From positions 124,001-188,000 of the forward strand of contig NZ_JBBYXL010000007.1 of NCBI RefSeq assembly GCF_039655865.1: a DNA stretch of 64,000 nt, written 5' to 3'. Shown piece after piece: positions 16,484 through 25,610 of the stretch. Position 1 is the stretch's first letter. Each line of letters begins with the position of its first letter. Both the position numbers and the translations under genes were made by a program. The notes below the pieces were generated by a model, which saw nothing but the letters and a program-made list of their open reading frames with translations, did not search any database and had not been told where the DNA came from. The DNA comes from Prosthecobacter sp. SYSU 5D2 (GTDB lineage: Bacteria; Verrucomicrobiota; Verrucomicrobiia; Verrucomicrobiales; Verrucomicrobiaceae).

Positions 16484-17365
16484 GTGTCCGCCATTTTGCA
16501 TGAATCTTTAGCTGTGCCTGCTTTTCCCACCCTTCGTTTCCTTCTTCTGATCACGAGTGCTGCCTTCAGCGTCGTCGCCCAGGAACCTGGGAAGGCACCA
16601 GAGACGACACCCCCACCTGCTGTCCCGGCTGCGCCCGAAAAGGCTCCGGTACCCATTGCTCCGTCAGTGGAGAAAAAAGCGGATGAGACGCCTTCTCCCG
16701 TGACGCCTACCCCTTTGCCAGCAGCAGCCCCTGTCACTCTTCCCCCTGAGCCAGCGGCTGCGGTGCCCAAGGCTGGTCTGGCCACGCCAGGAAGCATTGG
16801 GGAACTGCCGAACCACACGACCGTGCTGGCCCAACGGGCGGCGACGGCTTTTGGCGAGCAGAAGTGGGAAGAGGCACGTGCGGCCTATGAAGAGATGCTG
16901 AAGCTGGATGAAAACAATGCGCTGGCCTGGGCCAACCTGGGCGCGGTGGAGCAGCAGGCCGGCAAGACGCTGGCGGCAGTGGATTGCTTCGAGAGGTCCG
17001 TGGAGATCAACCCGCATCTGGCGCAGAGCTGGAGTGCCCTGGGACTGATCTTTTCCTCCGAAGGTGACACCTACCGCGCCATCTCCTGCTTCACCCGTGC
17101 GATTCATGAGGAGCCGACGGATGCACGGGCGCACAATTATCTGGCCATCGCGGCGAAGAATCTGGGCTGGGTGGATGCGGCGCAAAACGAGCTGTTGCGC
17201 GCCATCGAGCTGAACCCGCAGTACGGCATCGCCCATTTCAATCTGGCGCTGCTCTACCTGGACCAGAAACCGCCGGCGATAGAGCTGGCCAAGCGGCATT
17301 ACGACAAGGCGGTGTCCCTGGGGGTGGAAAAGGACGAGATTGTGGAGCGGAGGCTGAAGGAGTGA
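16484..17365 (+). CDS. Exported TPR protein
   Basis: A 293-aa protein beginning at GTG (16484), or more likely at the GTG at 16514, which places the hydrophobic LRFLLLITSAAFSVVA in a normal signal peptide. A Pro/Ala-rich linker (about residues 35-100) leads to at least four TPR units (WEEARAAYEEMLKLDENN, TLAAVDCFERSVEINPH, TYRAISCFTRAIHEEPT, VDAAQNELLRAIELNPQ). The TPR part should act as a protein-binding scaffold in the periplasm. It overlaps the bioF start by four bases, so the two are translationally coupled although no functional link is obvious. Confidence 0.85.
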   Translation: MSAILHESLAVPAFPTLRFLLLITSAAFSVVAQEPGKAPETTPPPAVPAAPEKAPVPIAPSVEKKADETPSPVTPTPLPAAAPVTLPPEPAAAVPKAGLATPGSIGELPNHTTVLAQRAATAFGEQKWEEARAAYEEMLKLDENNALAWANLGAVEQQAGKTLAAVDCFERSVEINPHLAQSWSALGLIFSSEGDTYRAISCFTRAIHEEPTDARAHNYLAIAAKNLGWVDAAQNELLRAIELNPQYGIAHFNLALLYLDQKPPAIELAKRHYDKAVSLGVEKDEIVERRLKE

Positions 17366-18534
17366 GCTGGGAGATCCGGCCACAACTGGATCAGCTCCGC
17401 GCCGAAGGCCTGTGGCGCGAGCTGCGGGTGATGGATTCCCCGCAGGGACCGCTGCTGGAGCATGAGGGGAAAAGCTTTGTCAATTTTTCCTCCAACGACT
17501 ACCTGGGACTGGCCTCCTGCGATGTGCTGAAGGCAGCACTGCAGGATGGCGCGGCGCGATATGGCGCAGGATCGGGTGCTTCCCGGCTGGTCTGCGGCAG
17601 CCTGCGCCCCCATGCAGAATTGGAGGCAGCCCTGGCGGACTTTAAGGGCACTGAAGGGGCGCTGACCTTTTCCAGCGGGTTTGCCGTGCCCATGGGTACT
17701 TTACCCGCCCTGCTGGGACCGGGGGACACGGTGCTTTTGGACAAGCTGAGCCATGCCTGCCTGGTGGATGCGGCACGGCTAAGCGGGGCGACGTTGCGGG
17801 TGTTTCCGCACAATCATCTGGAGAAGCTGGAGCGGCTTTTGCAAACGGCCAAAGGGCGGGTGCTCATCGTCACGGAATCCATATTCAGCATGGACGGCGA
17901 TGCCGCTCCGCTGCGCGAGATGGTGGCTCTGAAGGAGCGCTACGGTGCCTGGCTGCTGCTGGATGAAGCGCATGCCGTGGGTGTGCTGGGACCCCAGGGC
18001 CGGGGTCTGGCGGCAGAGCTGGGGCTGGAGGGCCGCATTGAGCTGCAGATGGGCACATTGAGCAAGGCGCTGGGCCTGAGCGGAGGTTACCTGGCGGCCT
18101 CGCACGCCGTGGTGGACCTGCTGATCAACCGGGCCCGCAGTTTTATCTACACGACCGCCCCGCCACCGGCGGTGGCCCATGCGGCGCTGACCGCGCTGGA
18201 GATGGTGCGGGGGGAGGAAGGCGAACGCCGCCGGAAGCTGCTGCGTGCACATGTAGAGAATGTCCAAACGAAGGTGGGCCTGGGAAACACTGGCTTCCAG
18301 AGCGCCATCCTGCCGCTGATCCTGGGAGACGAAAACGCAGCCATGGCAGCGAGTGCGGCCCTGCGTTCAGCGGGACTGATGGTGCCTGCCATCCGCTACC
18401 CAACAGTGGCGCGGGGACGGGCAAGGCTGCGGCTGACGTTTTCCGCCGCGCATCTGCCGGAGCAGGTGGAGCGGCTCATGGAGGCACTCAAGGTGTTGAA
18501 CCTGCTTCACCCCGCAGAAGCTGCTTGCCATTGA
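17362..18534 (+). CDS. bioF: 8-amino-7-oxononanoate synthase
   Basis: A 390-aa PLP enzyme of the alpha-oxoamine synthase family that condenses pimeloyl-ACP/CoA with L-alanine in biotin synthesis. The PLP lysine is K235 (GTLSKALGLSGGY); D201 and H204 (DEAHAVGVLG) contact the cofactor; SNDYLGLA and GSGASRLVCGS are typical substrate-side motifs. Start is GTG at 17362, overlapping the TPR gene. KBL-type acyltransferases are related, but the GSGASRLVCG and FPHNH segments favour BioF. Other bio genes are not nearby. Confidence 0.88.
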   Translation: MSWEIRPQLDQLRAEGLWRELRVMDSPQGPLLEHEGKSFVNFSSNDYLGLASCDVLKAALQDGAARYGAGSGASRLVCGSLRPHAELEAALADFKGTEGALTFSSGFAVPMGTLPALLGPGDTVLLDKLSHACLVDAARLSGATLRVFPHNHLEKLERLLQTAKGRVLIVTESIFSMDGDAAPLREMVALKERYGAWLLLDEAHAVGVLGPQGRGLAAELGLEGRIELQMGTLSKALGLSGGYLAASHAVVDLLINRARSFIYTTAPPPAVAHAALTALEMVRGEEGERRRKLLRAHVENVQTKVGLGNTGFQSAILPLILGDENAAMAASAALRSAGLMVPAIRYPTVARGRARLRLTFSAAHLPEQVERLMEALKVLNLLHPAEAACH

Positions 18535-18988
18535 AGCGCTCACCCGGATTGAAAAGCCAGCCGGGGGAGCGGTTCTTCAGCTCATAGCGCTGGAGGACAA
18601 ATTCCGGGAGGGCCAGGTTGCTGTTGGGATCATACACCCGGCGTCCCGAATAGTAACCCCAGAGGCGGTATTCATGATTGTGATCGCTACCAAAGGCGGG
18701 GCCGTCTCCCGAGGGTATTTCAGGGTAGCGGTCAGGCTGGCGCATGTATTTTTCATTCATCATGACCAGCTTGGACTGATGCCAGGGCTGGCCGGGACGG
18801 CGCACGTAACCCCAGAGGTGCGTGCGCTCGATATTGAACCGGCGACCAATGTAATAGTCCCCCGGCGTCTCCGCCGCGATCTCCAGGCGGCGGTATTCAA
18901 TGAGCTGCTGCTGGCGCGGACTGGTGGAGCTGCAGGCTGGCAGCAGGAGGGCCAGTCCGAGCAGAAAAAGGGGGGCGAAACGGGACAT
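18488..18988 (-). CDS. Lipoprotein of unknown function
   Basis: A 166-aa protein with a lipoprotein signal (MSRFAPLFLLGLALLLPAC, lipobox LPAC), so it is probably anchored to the outer membrane. The mature part is rich in Tyr, Arg and Trp (HLWGYVRRPGQPWHQ, EYRLWGYYSGRRVYDP) and resembles no domain that I can name. Its 3' end overlaps the 3' end of bioF by 47 bases on the opposite strand. Confidence 0.75.
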   Translation of the reverse strand: MSRFAPLFLLGLALLLPACSSTSPRQQQLIEYRRLEIAAETPGDYYIGRRFNIERTHLWGYVRRPGQPWHQSKLVMMNEKYMRQPDRYPEIPSGDGPAFGSDHNHEYRLWGYYSGRRVYDPNSNLALPEFVLQRYELKNRSPGWLFNPGERFNGKQLLRGEAGSTP

Positions 18989-19035
18989 ATGCAGCCGAGA
19001 GTGAAACACGAATGCCTATGCGCAAATGAAACCTG

Positions 19036-20808
19036 TCACGGGACGTCTTTCTTTGCGGCCTGGGCTTTGGGCTTTTTGCTGCCGTCCGCTTTGTCCTTTT
19101 TCGCCCTTTCGGTTTTGGCTTTGAGGGTATCCGCCATCTTCTTTTGCGCGGCAGCACGGGCGGCCTGCACGGCGCGAATTTCCTCAGCGCGCTTCAGGAC
19201 CTGAGCCTGAAGGCCGTCGGGATTGGCGGGGTCGGTAATCATGGGAAAGTCGTCGGTGCGGAAAGGGGTCAAGGGCAGGCCCTCGGCGGAATAGACATTG
19301 GCCACGGGATTGTCCGCCCAGGCGTAGCGCACAGCCACGGGCTTGGCCACCTTCGGGCTGCTGACGGCGATCTGGTTGCCACGCGGGGTGCGCGGGCTCA
19401 GCTTGTTATCGGGCAGGATGACGGCTTCCGCCCACACCCACTTGCGGTCCTCCCCGCAGATGGCAAAACCGCGCACCTCATCCACATCCACCACACGCAG
19501 GCCGGTAGGGGCGTAGTCAAAGGAGATGATGGCTTTGCCCTCCTCAAACTTCACGTCCTTGTAGGTGGGGCTGCGGTAGGGCATTTTCATGCCATAGTCT
19601 CTGGCCAGTGCCCAGCGGACCAGGCGCTCGGCCACATCCACCTTGTTTTTCGGGTGGATGTCGTTCGCCTCACCCAGGTCGGTGATGACACACTCGCCGG
19701 TGTTGGGCAGCTTGCTGATGGTCATCGTCTGGGCTTCACGCAGTTCGGCCCAGGTGCTTTCCACGGGATCAGGCTGCTCGGCAAGGTAGTCGGCCAGCTG
19801 CACCCAGTAAAAAGGGAAGTCGCCCTGCTTCCATTCCTTGCGCCAATGCTCGATCATGAAGGGAAACAGGTCGCGGTATTCTTTGGCGCGGGAGGCGTTG
19901 CTTTCCCCCTGGTACCAGATGGCGCCTTTGATGCCGTAGCCGATGGTGGGATGCAGCACACCGGCATAAAGGTTGCCGGGGCGGTGCTGGCCGGTCATAG
20001 GATTGCGCGGGGCGCGACCGATGGGGGCTGGCTGCGGGGTGCCGTTTTTGATGGCCTCCCTGCGGGCGGTGGCCCAGGCATCAGCCTTGGCTTTATAAGC
20101 GGCCTCCTGTTTGTCAAAAGCCTCCTGGCTGAATTCGGCCTCATTCTTTTTCCAGGTGTCCATGATGCCTTTGAAACGGGCATCCTTTTCCAGCAGGTCA
20201 CGGCGTACCCAGGCCTCCGCCGCACTGCCGCCCCAGGCATTGTCAATCAGGCCCACCGGCACGCCCAGCACCTCATGCAGCACCCGGCCATAATGATAAC
20301 CGACAGCGGTAAAGGCGCCCACATTGGCTGGGGAGCACTCTTCCCACTGGCCTTTGAAATCATCCTGGATCTCCTGCGTGCCTACCTGCGGCACGGAGAT
20401 GAGGCGGATTTGAGGATATTTGGCCTGCGCAATGGTGAGATCTGCATCCCAGGTGCTGCTAACGGAAAAACCCATGTTGGACTGCCCGGAGCAGAGCCAT
20501 ACTTCACCGACGAGGACGTTTTTCAGTGCCTTGCTGCTGCTGCCCTGGATGGAAAGGGTGGCGGCCTTGGCACTGGCAGGCACCGCATCCAGCTTCACGG
20601 TCCATTTGCCGTCGGCACCGGCTTTGGCGGTCTTGGTCTGGCCGGCGAATTTCACTGTCACTTCGGTCCCTGGCGTGTCCCAGCCCCAGATGGGATTGGC
20701 CTGCTTTTGCTGGAGCACCATGTTATCCCCGATGATGGCTGGCAGGCGCAGCTCTGCGTGCAGGGACAGGGTGGAAAGGAGAAGGGTGAGACTCAGGGCA
20801 AGCTTCAT
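19036..20808 (-). CDS. Sialate O-acetylesterase-like secreted esterase
   Basis: A 590-aa exported SGNH-type esterase with signal peptide MKLALSLTLLLSTLSLHA. The nucleophile is S110 in CSGQSNM; GAIWYQGESNA provides the Gly/Asn block, and ANDIHPKNK holds the Asp-His pair. An N-terminal beta-domain (residues 20-95) and a late jelly-roll (about 440-530) flank the catalytic core, as in plant-polymer acetyl esterases. The last about 50 residues form an Ala/Lys-rich helical tail (RAAAQKKMADTLKAKTERAK) not usual in the family. It probably removes acetyl groups from host or plant glycans in the periplasm or outside the cell. Confidence 0.9.
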   Translation of the reverse strand: MKLALSLTLLLSTLSLHAELRLPAIIGDNMVLQQKQANPIWGWDTPGTEVTVKFAGQTKTAKAGADGKWTVKLDAVPASAKAATLSIQGSSSKALKNVLVGEVWLCSGQSNMGFSVSSTWDADLTIAQAKYPQIRLISVPQVGTQEIQDDFKGQWEECSPANVGAFTAVGYHYGRVLHEVLGVPVGLIDNAWGGSAAEAWVRRDLLEKDARFKGIMDTWKKNEAEFSQEAFDKQEAAYKAKADAWATARREAIKNGTPQPAPIGRAPRNPMTGQHRPGNLYAGVLHPTIGYGIKGAIWYQGESNASRAKEYRDLFPFMIEHWRKEWKQGDFPFYWVQLADYLAEQPDPVESTWAELREAQTMTISKLPNTGECVITDLGEANDIHPKNKVDVAERLVRWALARDYGMKMPYRSPTYKDVKFEEGKAIISFDYAPTGLRVVDVDEVRGFAICGEDRKWVWAEAVILPDNKLSPRTPRGNQIAVSSPKVAKPVAVRYAWADNPVANVYSAEGLPLTPFRTDDFPMITDPANPDGLQAQVLKRAEEIRAVQAARAAAQKKMADTLKAKTERAKKDKADGSKKPKAQAAKKDVP

Positions 20809-20944
20809 GGAAAAGCTAAAACGGAAGCCGGGGGGTGATCATTGCGATGAAAAGCGGCTTCATGAAAAAGCTGGTGTCATGAAATAACCAGGCCCCCTGC
20901 CTCCGCGCCCGTTGCACCGGCCGCGCAGCCGTGCAGGGTGCGGC

Positions 20945-22318
20945 ATGGCCTCCCTGGCAGAAGATCTCATTTCCCTCATCGGCGCAGCGCGTGTTTCCTC
21001 CACCCCGGAGGATCTGGTGACGCACAGCACGGACAAATGGTTTGCCTCCCATCCGCCAGAAGTGGTCGTTCATGCGGAGTCCGCTGAAGACGTGTCCAAG
21101 GTGCTAAAGTATGCCAATGAGCACAAAATCCCCGTGACGCCGCAGGGCTCCCGCGTGGGTTATGTGGGCGGCGCGGTGCCACTGCGCGGGGGCATTGCCC
21201 TGTCGCTGGCACGGATGAACAAGATCGTGGAAATCAACATTGCCGATGGCGTGGCCATCGTGGAGCCGGGCGTCATCACCGGCGACCTGCAGGCCGCCGT
21301 TCGTGAACTGGGCTGGTTTTATCCGCCGGACCCTGCCAGCCTGAAAGAATGCAGCCTGGGCGGCAATGTGGCCACGAATGCCGGTGGTCCGCGCTGCCTG
21401 AAGTATGGCGTGACCCGCCACTACGTGCTGGGCCTGGAGGCCGTGCTGGCGGACGGCTCCATCGTCAAGGCCGGTGGCCGCTGCCACAAAAACAAGACGG
21501 GTTTTGACCTCGTGGGCCTCATGGTCGGCAGCGAGGGCCTGCTCGGCGTAGTCACCCAGGCGACCCTTCGCCTCATCCCGCATCCTCCCATGCGGGCCAT
21601 GCTTTCCGCCGGGTTCGCCACCTTTGCCGAGGCGGCCAACGCGGTGCAGCGCATTTTAAACGCTGGTTTCCTGCCCAGCGCCCTGGAGATCGCGGACAAG
21701 TTCACCCTTAAAGCCGCCCGTGAATATCTGGGCGAATCCGTCACGCCGCTGGGCGATGCCCACTTGCTGGTGGAGATTGACGGCCAGGATGAATCCGTGA
21801 AAGGCGAGCTGGTGACGCTGGCGAAGCTGGTGCGCGAGCTGGGCTGCGTTTCACTGGAAGAGGCCCTGGGGGAAGAAGCCTGCGAACGTTTCTGGAAACT
21901 GCGCCGCGAGTTCAGCTACAGCCTGCGCAACACCGGCCTCATCAAGCTGAACGAGGACATCGTGGTGCCCCGCAGCCGGCTGGTGGACCTCGTTGAATTT
22001 GCCGAAGGGCTGCAGGCTGAGTGCGGCTTCCCCATCGCCAGCTTCGGCCATGCCGGGGATGGCAACATCCACGTCAACATCATGGTCCTCAGCATGGACG
22101 ATCCCGTTTTGCGCGAGCGGGCCGAAGCGGCCCTGGACCAGCTTTTCCGCAAGGTCATTGCCTGGGATGGAGCCATCACCGGCGAGCACGGCGTCGGCAT
22201 CGCCAAGAACCGCTGGTTCCCCGAAGCTCTTTCCGCCGAGGCACTCGATATGCACTCCCGCCTGAAAAAAGCCCTCGATCCCAACGGCATCCTGAATCCT
22301 GGAAAGTTTGTGGCCTAA
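20945..22318 (+). CDS. FAD-binding oxidase, GlcD-like
   Basis: A 457-aa flavoprotein of the FAD-linked (VAO-type) dehydrogenase family. The FAD-binding half includes TPQGSRVGYVGGAVPLRGG and CSLGGNVATNAGGPRCLKYG, and the C-terminal substrate half includes FGHAGDGNIHVNIMV and GEHGVGIAKNRWF. These match glycolate or D-lactate dehydrogenase subunits (GlcD). Only GlcD is present; no glcE or glcF follows, so it may act alone as a D-2-hydroxyacid dehydrogenase. The ATG at 20945 gives the conserved N-terminal helix. Confidence 0.88.
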   Translation: MASLAEDLISLIGAARVSSTPEDLVTHSTDKWFASHPPEVVVHAESAEDVSKVLKYANEHKIPVTPQGSRVGYVGGAVPLRGGIALSLARMNKIVEINIADGVAIVEPGVITGDLQAAVRELGWFYPPDPASLKECSLGGNVATNAGGPRCLKYGVTRHYVLGLEAVLADGSIVKAGGRCHKNKTGFDLVGLMVGSEGLLGVVTQATLRLIPHPPMRAMLSAGFATFAEAANAVQRILNAGFLPSALEIADKFTLKAAREYLGESVTPLGDAHLLVEIDGQDESVKGELVTLAKLVRELGCVSLEEALGEEACERFWKLRREFSYSLRNTGLIKLNEDIVVPRSRLVDLVEFAEGLQAECGFPIASFGHAGDGNIHVNIMVLSMDDPVLRERAEAALDQLFRKVIAWDGAITGEHGVGIAKNRWFPEALSAEALDMHSRLKKALDPNGILNPGKFVA

Positions 22319-22338
22319 CCACTGACACGCGAACACAC

Positions 22339-22827
22339 ATGAAGTTAGACGGATGGATCTTCCTGGCTCTCATGACGGGGGTTCATCTCCTGGCCTGGGG
22401 TGTATATGGCAAGGCGGAGCCGGAACCGGCGCTGCACTTGCTGGTCTTTCTCTGTCCTGTTCTGTGCGGGGCGTTCCTGGTGCGGTTCTTTGAGCATCAA
22501 CGTTCATCGGCCTGGCTGCCACCGGTGCTGCTGCTGGTCACCCAGATCGGTTTTTCAACTTCCCCTCGTAGCAGGCCCCTTTCGTCTTTGTGGAATCAAT
22601 ATCTGGATGCGGCCTTTGAGCGTCAGGTGGGCGGATGGGAGGCGTTCTTTGCAGGCATGGTTTTGCTTTTACTCATGGTCCTGCTGGCTGCTATCTCAGC
22701 CTTCCTCACGGCGGAAGTGCATGGCTGGTTGACCGGGCGTGGCGCGGGCGCAGGCTGGCGCTTCTGGGTGGCTGTGGAGCGGAGCTTCACGCGCTGGGAG
22801 AAACAGACCGCGAAGCAATCCCCATGA
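22339..22827 (+). CDS. Small membrane protein of unknown function
   Basis: A 162-aa protein with four predicted membrane segments (about residues 5-24, 32-50, 55-72 and 100-127) and a charged C-terminus ending ERSFTRWEKQTAKQSP. I recognise no family. The gene follows the glcD-like gene after 20 bases and overlaps the next start (ATGA), so it is translationally coupled to the DUF3592 protein. Confidence 0.7.
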   Translation: MKLDGWIFLALMTGVHLLAWGVYGKAEPEPALHLLVFLCPVLCGAFLVRFFEHQRSSAWLPPVLLLVTQIGFSTSPRSRPLSSLWNQYLDAAFERQVGGWEAFFAGMVLLLLMVLLAAISAFLTAEVHGWLTGRGAGAGWRFWVAVERSFTRWEKQTAKQSP

Positions 22828-23360
22828 GCCGTAAACGTCCGAGATACGCCAGCCGGGGCATCGCCTGGCTGCTGATGGGATCGGGCCTGGGGGCGCTGCT
22901 GCTGGCCGCTTTCATGCTGACTGCGGCCTTGCAGTCGCACTTCTGGCCCACCGTACAGGGCAGCATCTCCTCCTACCGGGTGACCAAGGGCTCAGGCAAG
23001 CACATCACTTATGGCGTGAGAGTCACCTATTCTTATTGGGTGGAGGGACGGCTTTACTGGGGGGACGTGCATTCCCACTCCTCCGACACATTGCCGGGCA
23101 TATTTAACAGCCAGGAGGAGGCACTCTCCGAGTATGCCGGCAGCGCCCGGTTCCAACCCTGGCAGCCGGGTCAGCCGGTGACCGTGCATTACGATCCGCA
23201 AGATCCAAAAGACAGCGTGCTCAGGCCCGGCAGTACACTCTCTGGCTGGGGCATGTGCGCCTTTGGCATCATCCTGACGGGTATTGGCTTTTACGAACTG
23301 GCAAAATTTAAACGCCTGGCTTCAGCTTCCGAAAATGGGTCATCAGTTCTCCCAGGATGA
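22824..23360 (+). CDS. DUF3592 membrane protein
   Basis: A 178-aa protein with an N-terminal membrane segment (IAWLLMGSGLGALLLAAFMLTA), a soluble domain with VRVTYSYWVEGRLYWGD and WQPGQPVTVHYDPQDPKDSVLRPG, typical of DUF3592, and a second membrane segment (MCAFGIILTGIGFYELAKF). Function of DUF3592 is unknown. It starts within the stop of the preceding gene and its 3' end overlaps the opposite-strand gene at 23308 by 53 bases. Confidence 0.8.
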   Translation: MSRKRPRYASRGIAWLLMGSGLGALLLAAFMLTAALQSHFWPTVQGSISSYRVTKGSGKHITYGVRVTYSYWVEGRLYWGDVHSHSSDTLPGIFNSQEEALSEYAGSARFQPWQPGQPVTVHYDPQDPKDSVLRPGSTLSGWGMCAFGIILTGIGFYELAKFKRLASASENGSSVLPG

Positions 23361-23607
23361 AGACGGGGCACTCCGGGTCCTTCACAAACACATAAAACTC
23401 CCCCAGCGGATCGTGCACGGTGAACTGGTGGCCGAAGTATTCAAAGTCCAGCCAGCCTTCCGTGATGCCGTCCGTCTCAAAGCGCAGGATCTTCATGTCT
23501 TCCCGTGACTCCAGATGATCTCTCAGGGCCTTCCATGAGATAGGATCCCGCAGGATGGCGAACAGTCGCGATCCGTCCTGCATGCGTTCATCCAGATAAT
23601 CCACCAT
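23308..23607 (-). CDS. Small conserved-looking hypothetical protein
   Basis: A 99-aa acidic protein with a compact alpha/beta appearance (MVDYLDERMQDGSRLFAILR; FETDGITEGWLDFEYFGHQF; GEFYVFVKDPECPVFILGEL). No signal peptide, membrane segment or named domain is seen. It ends inside the DUF3592 coding region on the other strand and starts 26 bases after the glycosyltransferase stop. Confidence 0.6.
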   Translation of the reverse strand: MVDYLDERMQDGSRLFAILRDPISWKALRDHLESREDMKILRFETDGITEGWLDFEYFGHQFTVHDPLGEFYVFVKDPECPVFILGELMTHFRKLKPGV

Positions 23608-23632
23608 GGTCCTGAGCCTTTAGGGTTCAACG

Positions 23633-24769
23633 TTATTCCTTCGCTTTCGCTGCATCACGATAGAGCTTCCGGTAGCAGTCCGCCATCGCCTCCATGGAGT
23701 AGCGTTTCAGCACCGTTTCGCGGGCACCGCTGCCGCAGCGGGCCAGTGAGGCAGCATCCTTCAATGGGGCCTCAATGCAGGCGGCCAGGGTGACTGCATC
23801 ATGAATGTCTGACAAATAACCTGTTAGGCCGTTTTCAATCACCTCCGCATTGCCGCAGGCGGAATGCGCCAGCACCGGCACCCCGCAGGCCATGGCCTCC
23901 AGCACGGCGTTCGACAGACCTTCGATCTCCGAAGGTGCGGCCAGAAGGTCCATGGCGCGATAGTATTTGGGCAGGTCGTTTTGATGCCCGGCCCAGAGGA
24001 TGCGGTCAGCGAAAGGATGGGCCTTCATGAGGCCGATGATGTGGTCCCGCTCCGCCCCACCATCGCCCACGACCAAAAGGCGCAGGGAGGGCCATTGCGA
24101 GGCCAGTTTTTCAAAGGCAGCGAAAAGCATTTCATGCCGCTTCAGCGCCACCAGCCGGCCGACGATGCCGATGACTGTGGCATTCCCTGGAAAGCCCAGT
24201 TCTTGCCTGGCGGCGGCGCGGTCCGGTGCGGGGGAAAAACGCTGGCTGTCCACGCCATTCGGCGTCACCACGATCTTCTTTTGCGGGTCCAGGCCCAGGT
24301 CCTGCAAATTGTCCCGTACGCTGCTGCTGACGACGTGCACACTGCGGCAGACTTTGAAGAGCCAGCGACGCTGCGCCAGCCGCTTGGGCGTGAGATCCTG
24401 CTTCTGCACCTGGCCATGCTCACCATGCACAATTGGGTGCGTGCGCCCGCCCAGCGTGGCCAGCGCGGCATAAATGAGTGTGCCCAAATTATGCGAATGG
24501 ATGACGTCCGCCTGCACTCGCAGGATGTGTTTGCGCAGCGCGCGCACGGCTTTGAAGGAAAAGCCCGCCGTCTTGCCCATCACCACCACTTTTTCCGGCT
24601 CCGGCATGCGCTCGGCGAAGTCTCCCCGAAAGCGCAGGCACGCGGAATGGATGTCAAAACCCTGGCCGTTGAGCCGCTGGGCGACATTCACCACGCCGTT
24701 CTCCAGGCCACCTGGGGCCAGGGAATCCAGGACGTGAAGAACGCGGACGGTGGGAGGCACGGCGCTCAT
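23633..24769 (-). CDS. Glycosyltransferase family 4 protein
   Basis: A 378-aa GT-B glycosyltransferase of the GT4 type. The N-terminal acceptor half opens with RVLHVLDSLAPGGLENGVVN, and the donor half carries VTPNGVDSQRFSP, GIVGRLVALKRHE and the E-x7-E motif in SEIEGLSNAVLEAMACGVPV. It probably transfers a hexose in the synthesis of a capsule, exopolysaccharide or O-chain. It belongs to a minus-strand cluster with the methyltransferase at 24773 and the GT4 enzyme at 25611. Confidence 0.92.
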   Translation of the reverse strand: MSAVPPTVRVLHVLDSLAPGGLENGVVNVAQRLNGQGFDIHSACLRFRGDFAERMPEPEKVVVMGKTAGFSFKAVRALRKHILRVQADVIHSHNLGTLIYAALATLGGRTHPIVHGEHGQVQKQDLTPKRLAQRRWLFKVCRSVHVVSSSVRDNLQDLGLDPQKKIVVTPNGVDSQRFSPAPDRAAARQELGFPGNATVIGIVGRLVALKRHEMLFAAFEKLASQWPSLRLLVVGDGGAERDHIIGLMKAHPFADRILWAGHQNDLPKYYRAMDLLAAPSEIEGLSNAVLEAMACGVPVLAHSACGNAEVIENGLTGYLSDIHDAVTLAACIEAPLKDAASLARCGSGARETVLKRYSMEAMADCYRKLYRDAAKAKE

Positions 24770-24772
24770 GCT

Positions 24773-25597
24773 TCAGTCAGCCACGGCCACCAGACCGACG
24801 GAGGGGAAAAGACGCTGGCAGAGCCGACGGCGCAGCTTGTGCGGCAGCGGGCTGAGCAACAGTTCAAGTGTGTCCACCAGTCCATTCACCAGCGCACTGC
24901 GCTGCGGCTTGCCAAAGCGGAAGACCCAGGTCGTGGAAAAACCGTGCTTCTTCAAAAGCTGGCGCATCTCCCGGTGTGTCCATTCCTGGAAGTGAAAGCA
25001 CTCCAGCTTGTCCGTAAAATGAGCGGAGATGTCATGCGGCCCGGAGTAGCGATGAGGCGTGTCATAAACATACACACCACCCGGCTTCAGCACCCGCCGG
25101 GCAATTTGGAAATGCGGGCCGATGTCATCCGGATGCAGATGCTCCAGGAACTGGTAGCTGAAGCAGATGTCCACGGACTGCGCCGGCACGTCCAGCGTGT
25201 AGCCGTCATAGACTACCAGTTCCAGGTTCGGCGGGGAAGCCTCCGTGGCGGAGCGCTGGTCGGAGATGTCCACTCCGATGACCTTCTTCACCTTGGCCGC
25301 CGCGGCAGCCGCGAGGCGGCAGTCCCCGGGGGCAAATTCCAGCAGCACGCTGTCAGGTTTTAAAAACGGTGTCAGCAGCCGCATCTGGGAGGCCACCTTG
25401 CGGCGGCTGTCCTCGGGCGTGTCCCGCCGCGTCAGCCGCGGATGGTCAGGCACCCGCTCAAAGAGCTCCCCATACAGCGTGGCAAACAGTGTGCTGCGCT
25501 CCTCCTTGGTGGAATTTCGCAGCCGGGCGGCCAGCTCGCGCTCCACCTCATAGTGATGGCGCAGACGGTCCAGTGAGCGGGATGATTCGGAGGCCAT
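24773..25597 (-). CDS. Class I SAM-dependent methyltransferase
   Basis: A 274-aa methyltransferase. The SAM-binding motif I is SVLLEFAPGDCRLAAAAA, followed by KKVIGVDIS (acidic loop), then the motif FSYQFLEHLHPDDIG and ARRVLKPGGVYVYDTPH. The ATG at 25595-25597 (MASESSRSLDRLRHH) is chosen because the upstream extension overlaps the next glycosyltransferase. Between two glycosyltransferases in one operon, it is likely to methylate a sugar of the same surface glycan. Confidence 0.85.
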   Translation of the reverse strand: MASESSRSLDRLRHHYEVERELAARLRNSTKEERSTLFATLYGELFERVPDHPRLTRRDTPEDSRRKVASQMRLLTPFLKPDSVLLEFAPGDCRLAAAAAAKVKKVIGVDISDQRSATEASPPNLELVVYDGYTLDVPAQSVDICFSYQFLEHLHPDDIGPHFQIARRVLKPGGVYVYDTPHRYSGPHDISAHFTDKLECFHFQEWTHREMRQLLKKHGFSTTWVFRFGKPQRSALVNGLVDTLELLLSPLPHKLRRRLCQRLFPSVGLVAVAD

Positions 25598-25610
25598 AGG
25601 ATAGAAAAAG

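Noticed and set aside
19144-20838. 564-codon plus-strand open frame opposite the sialate esterase
   Set aside because: The minus-strand frame has a signal peptide and an intact SGNH motif; the plus-strand frame has no recognisable feature.
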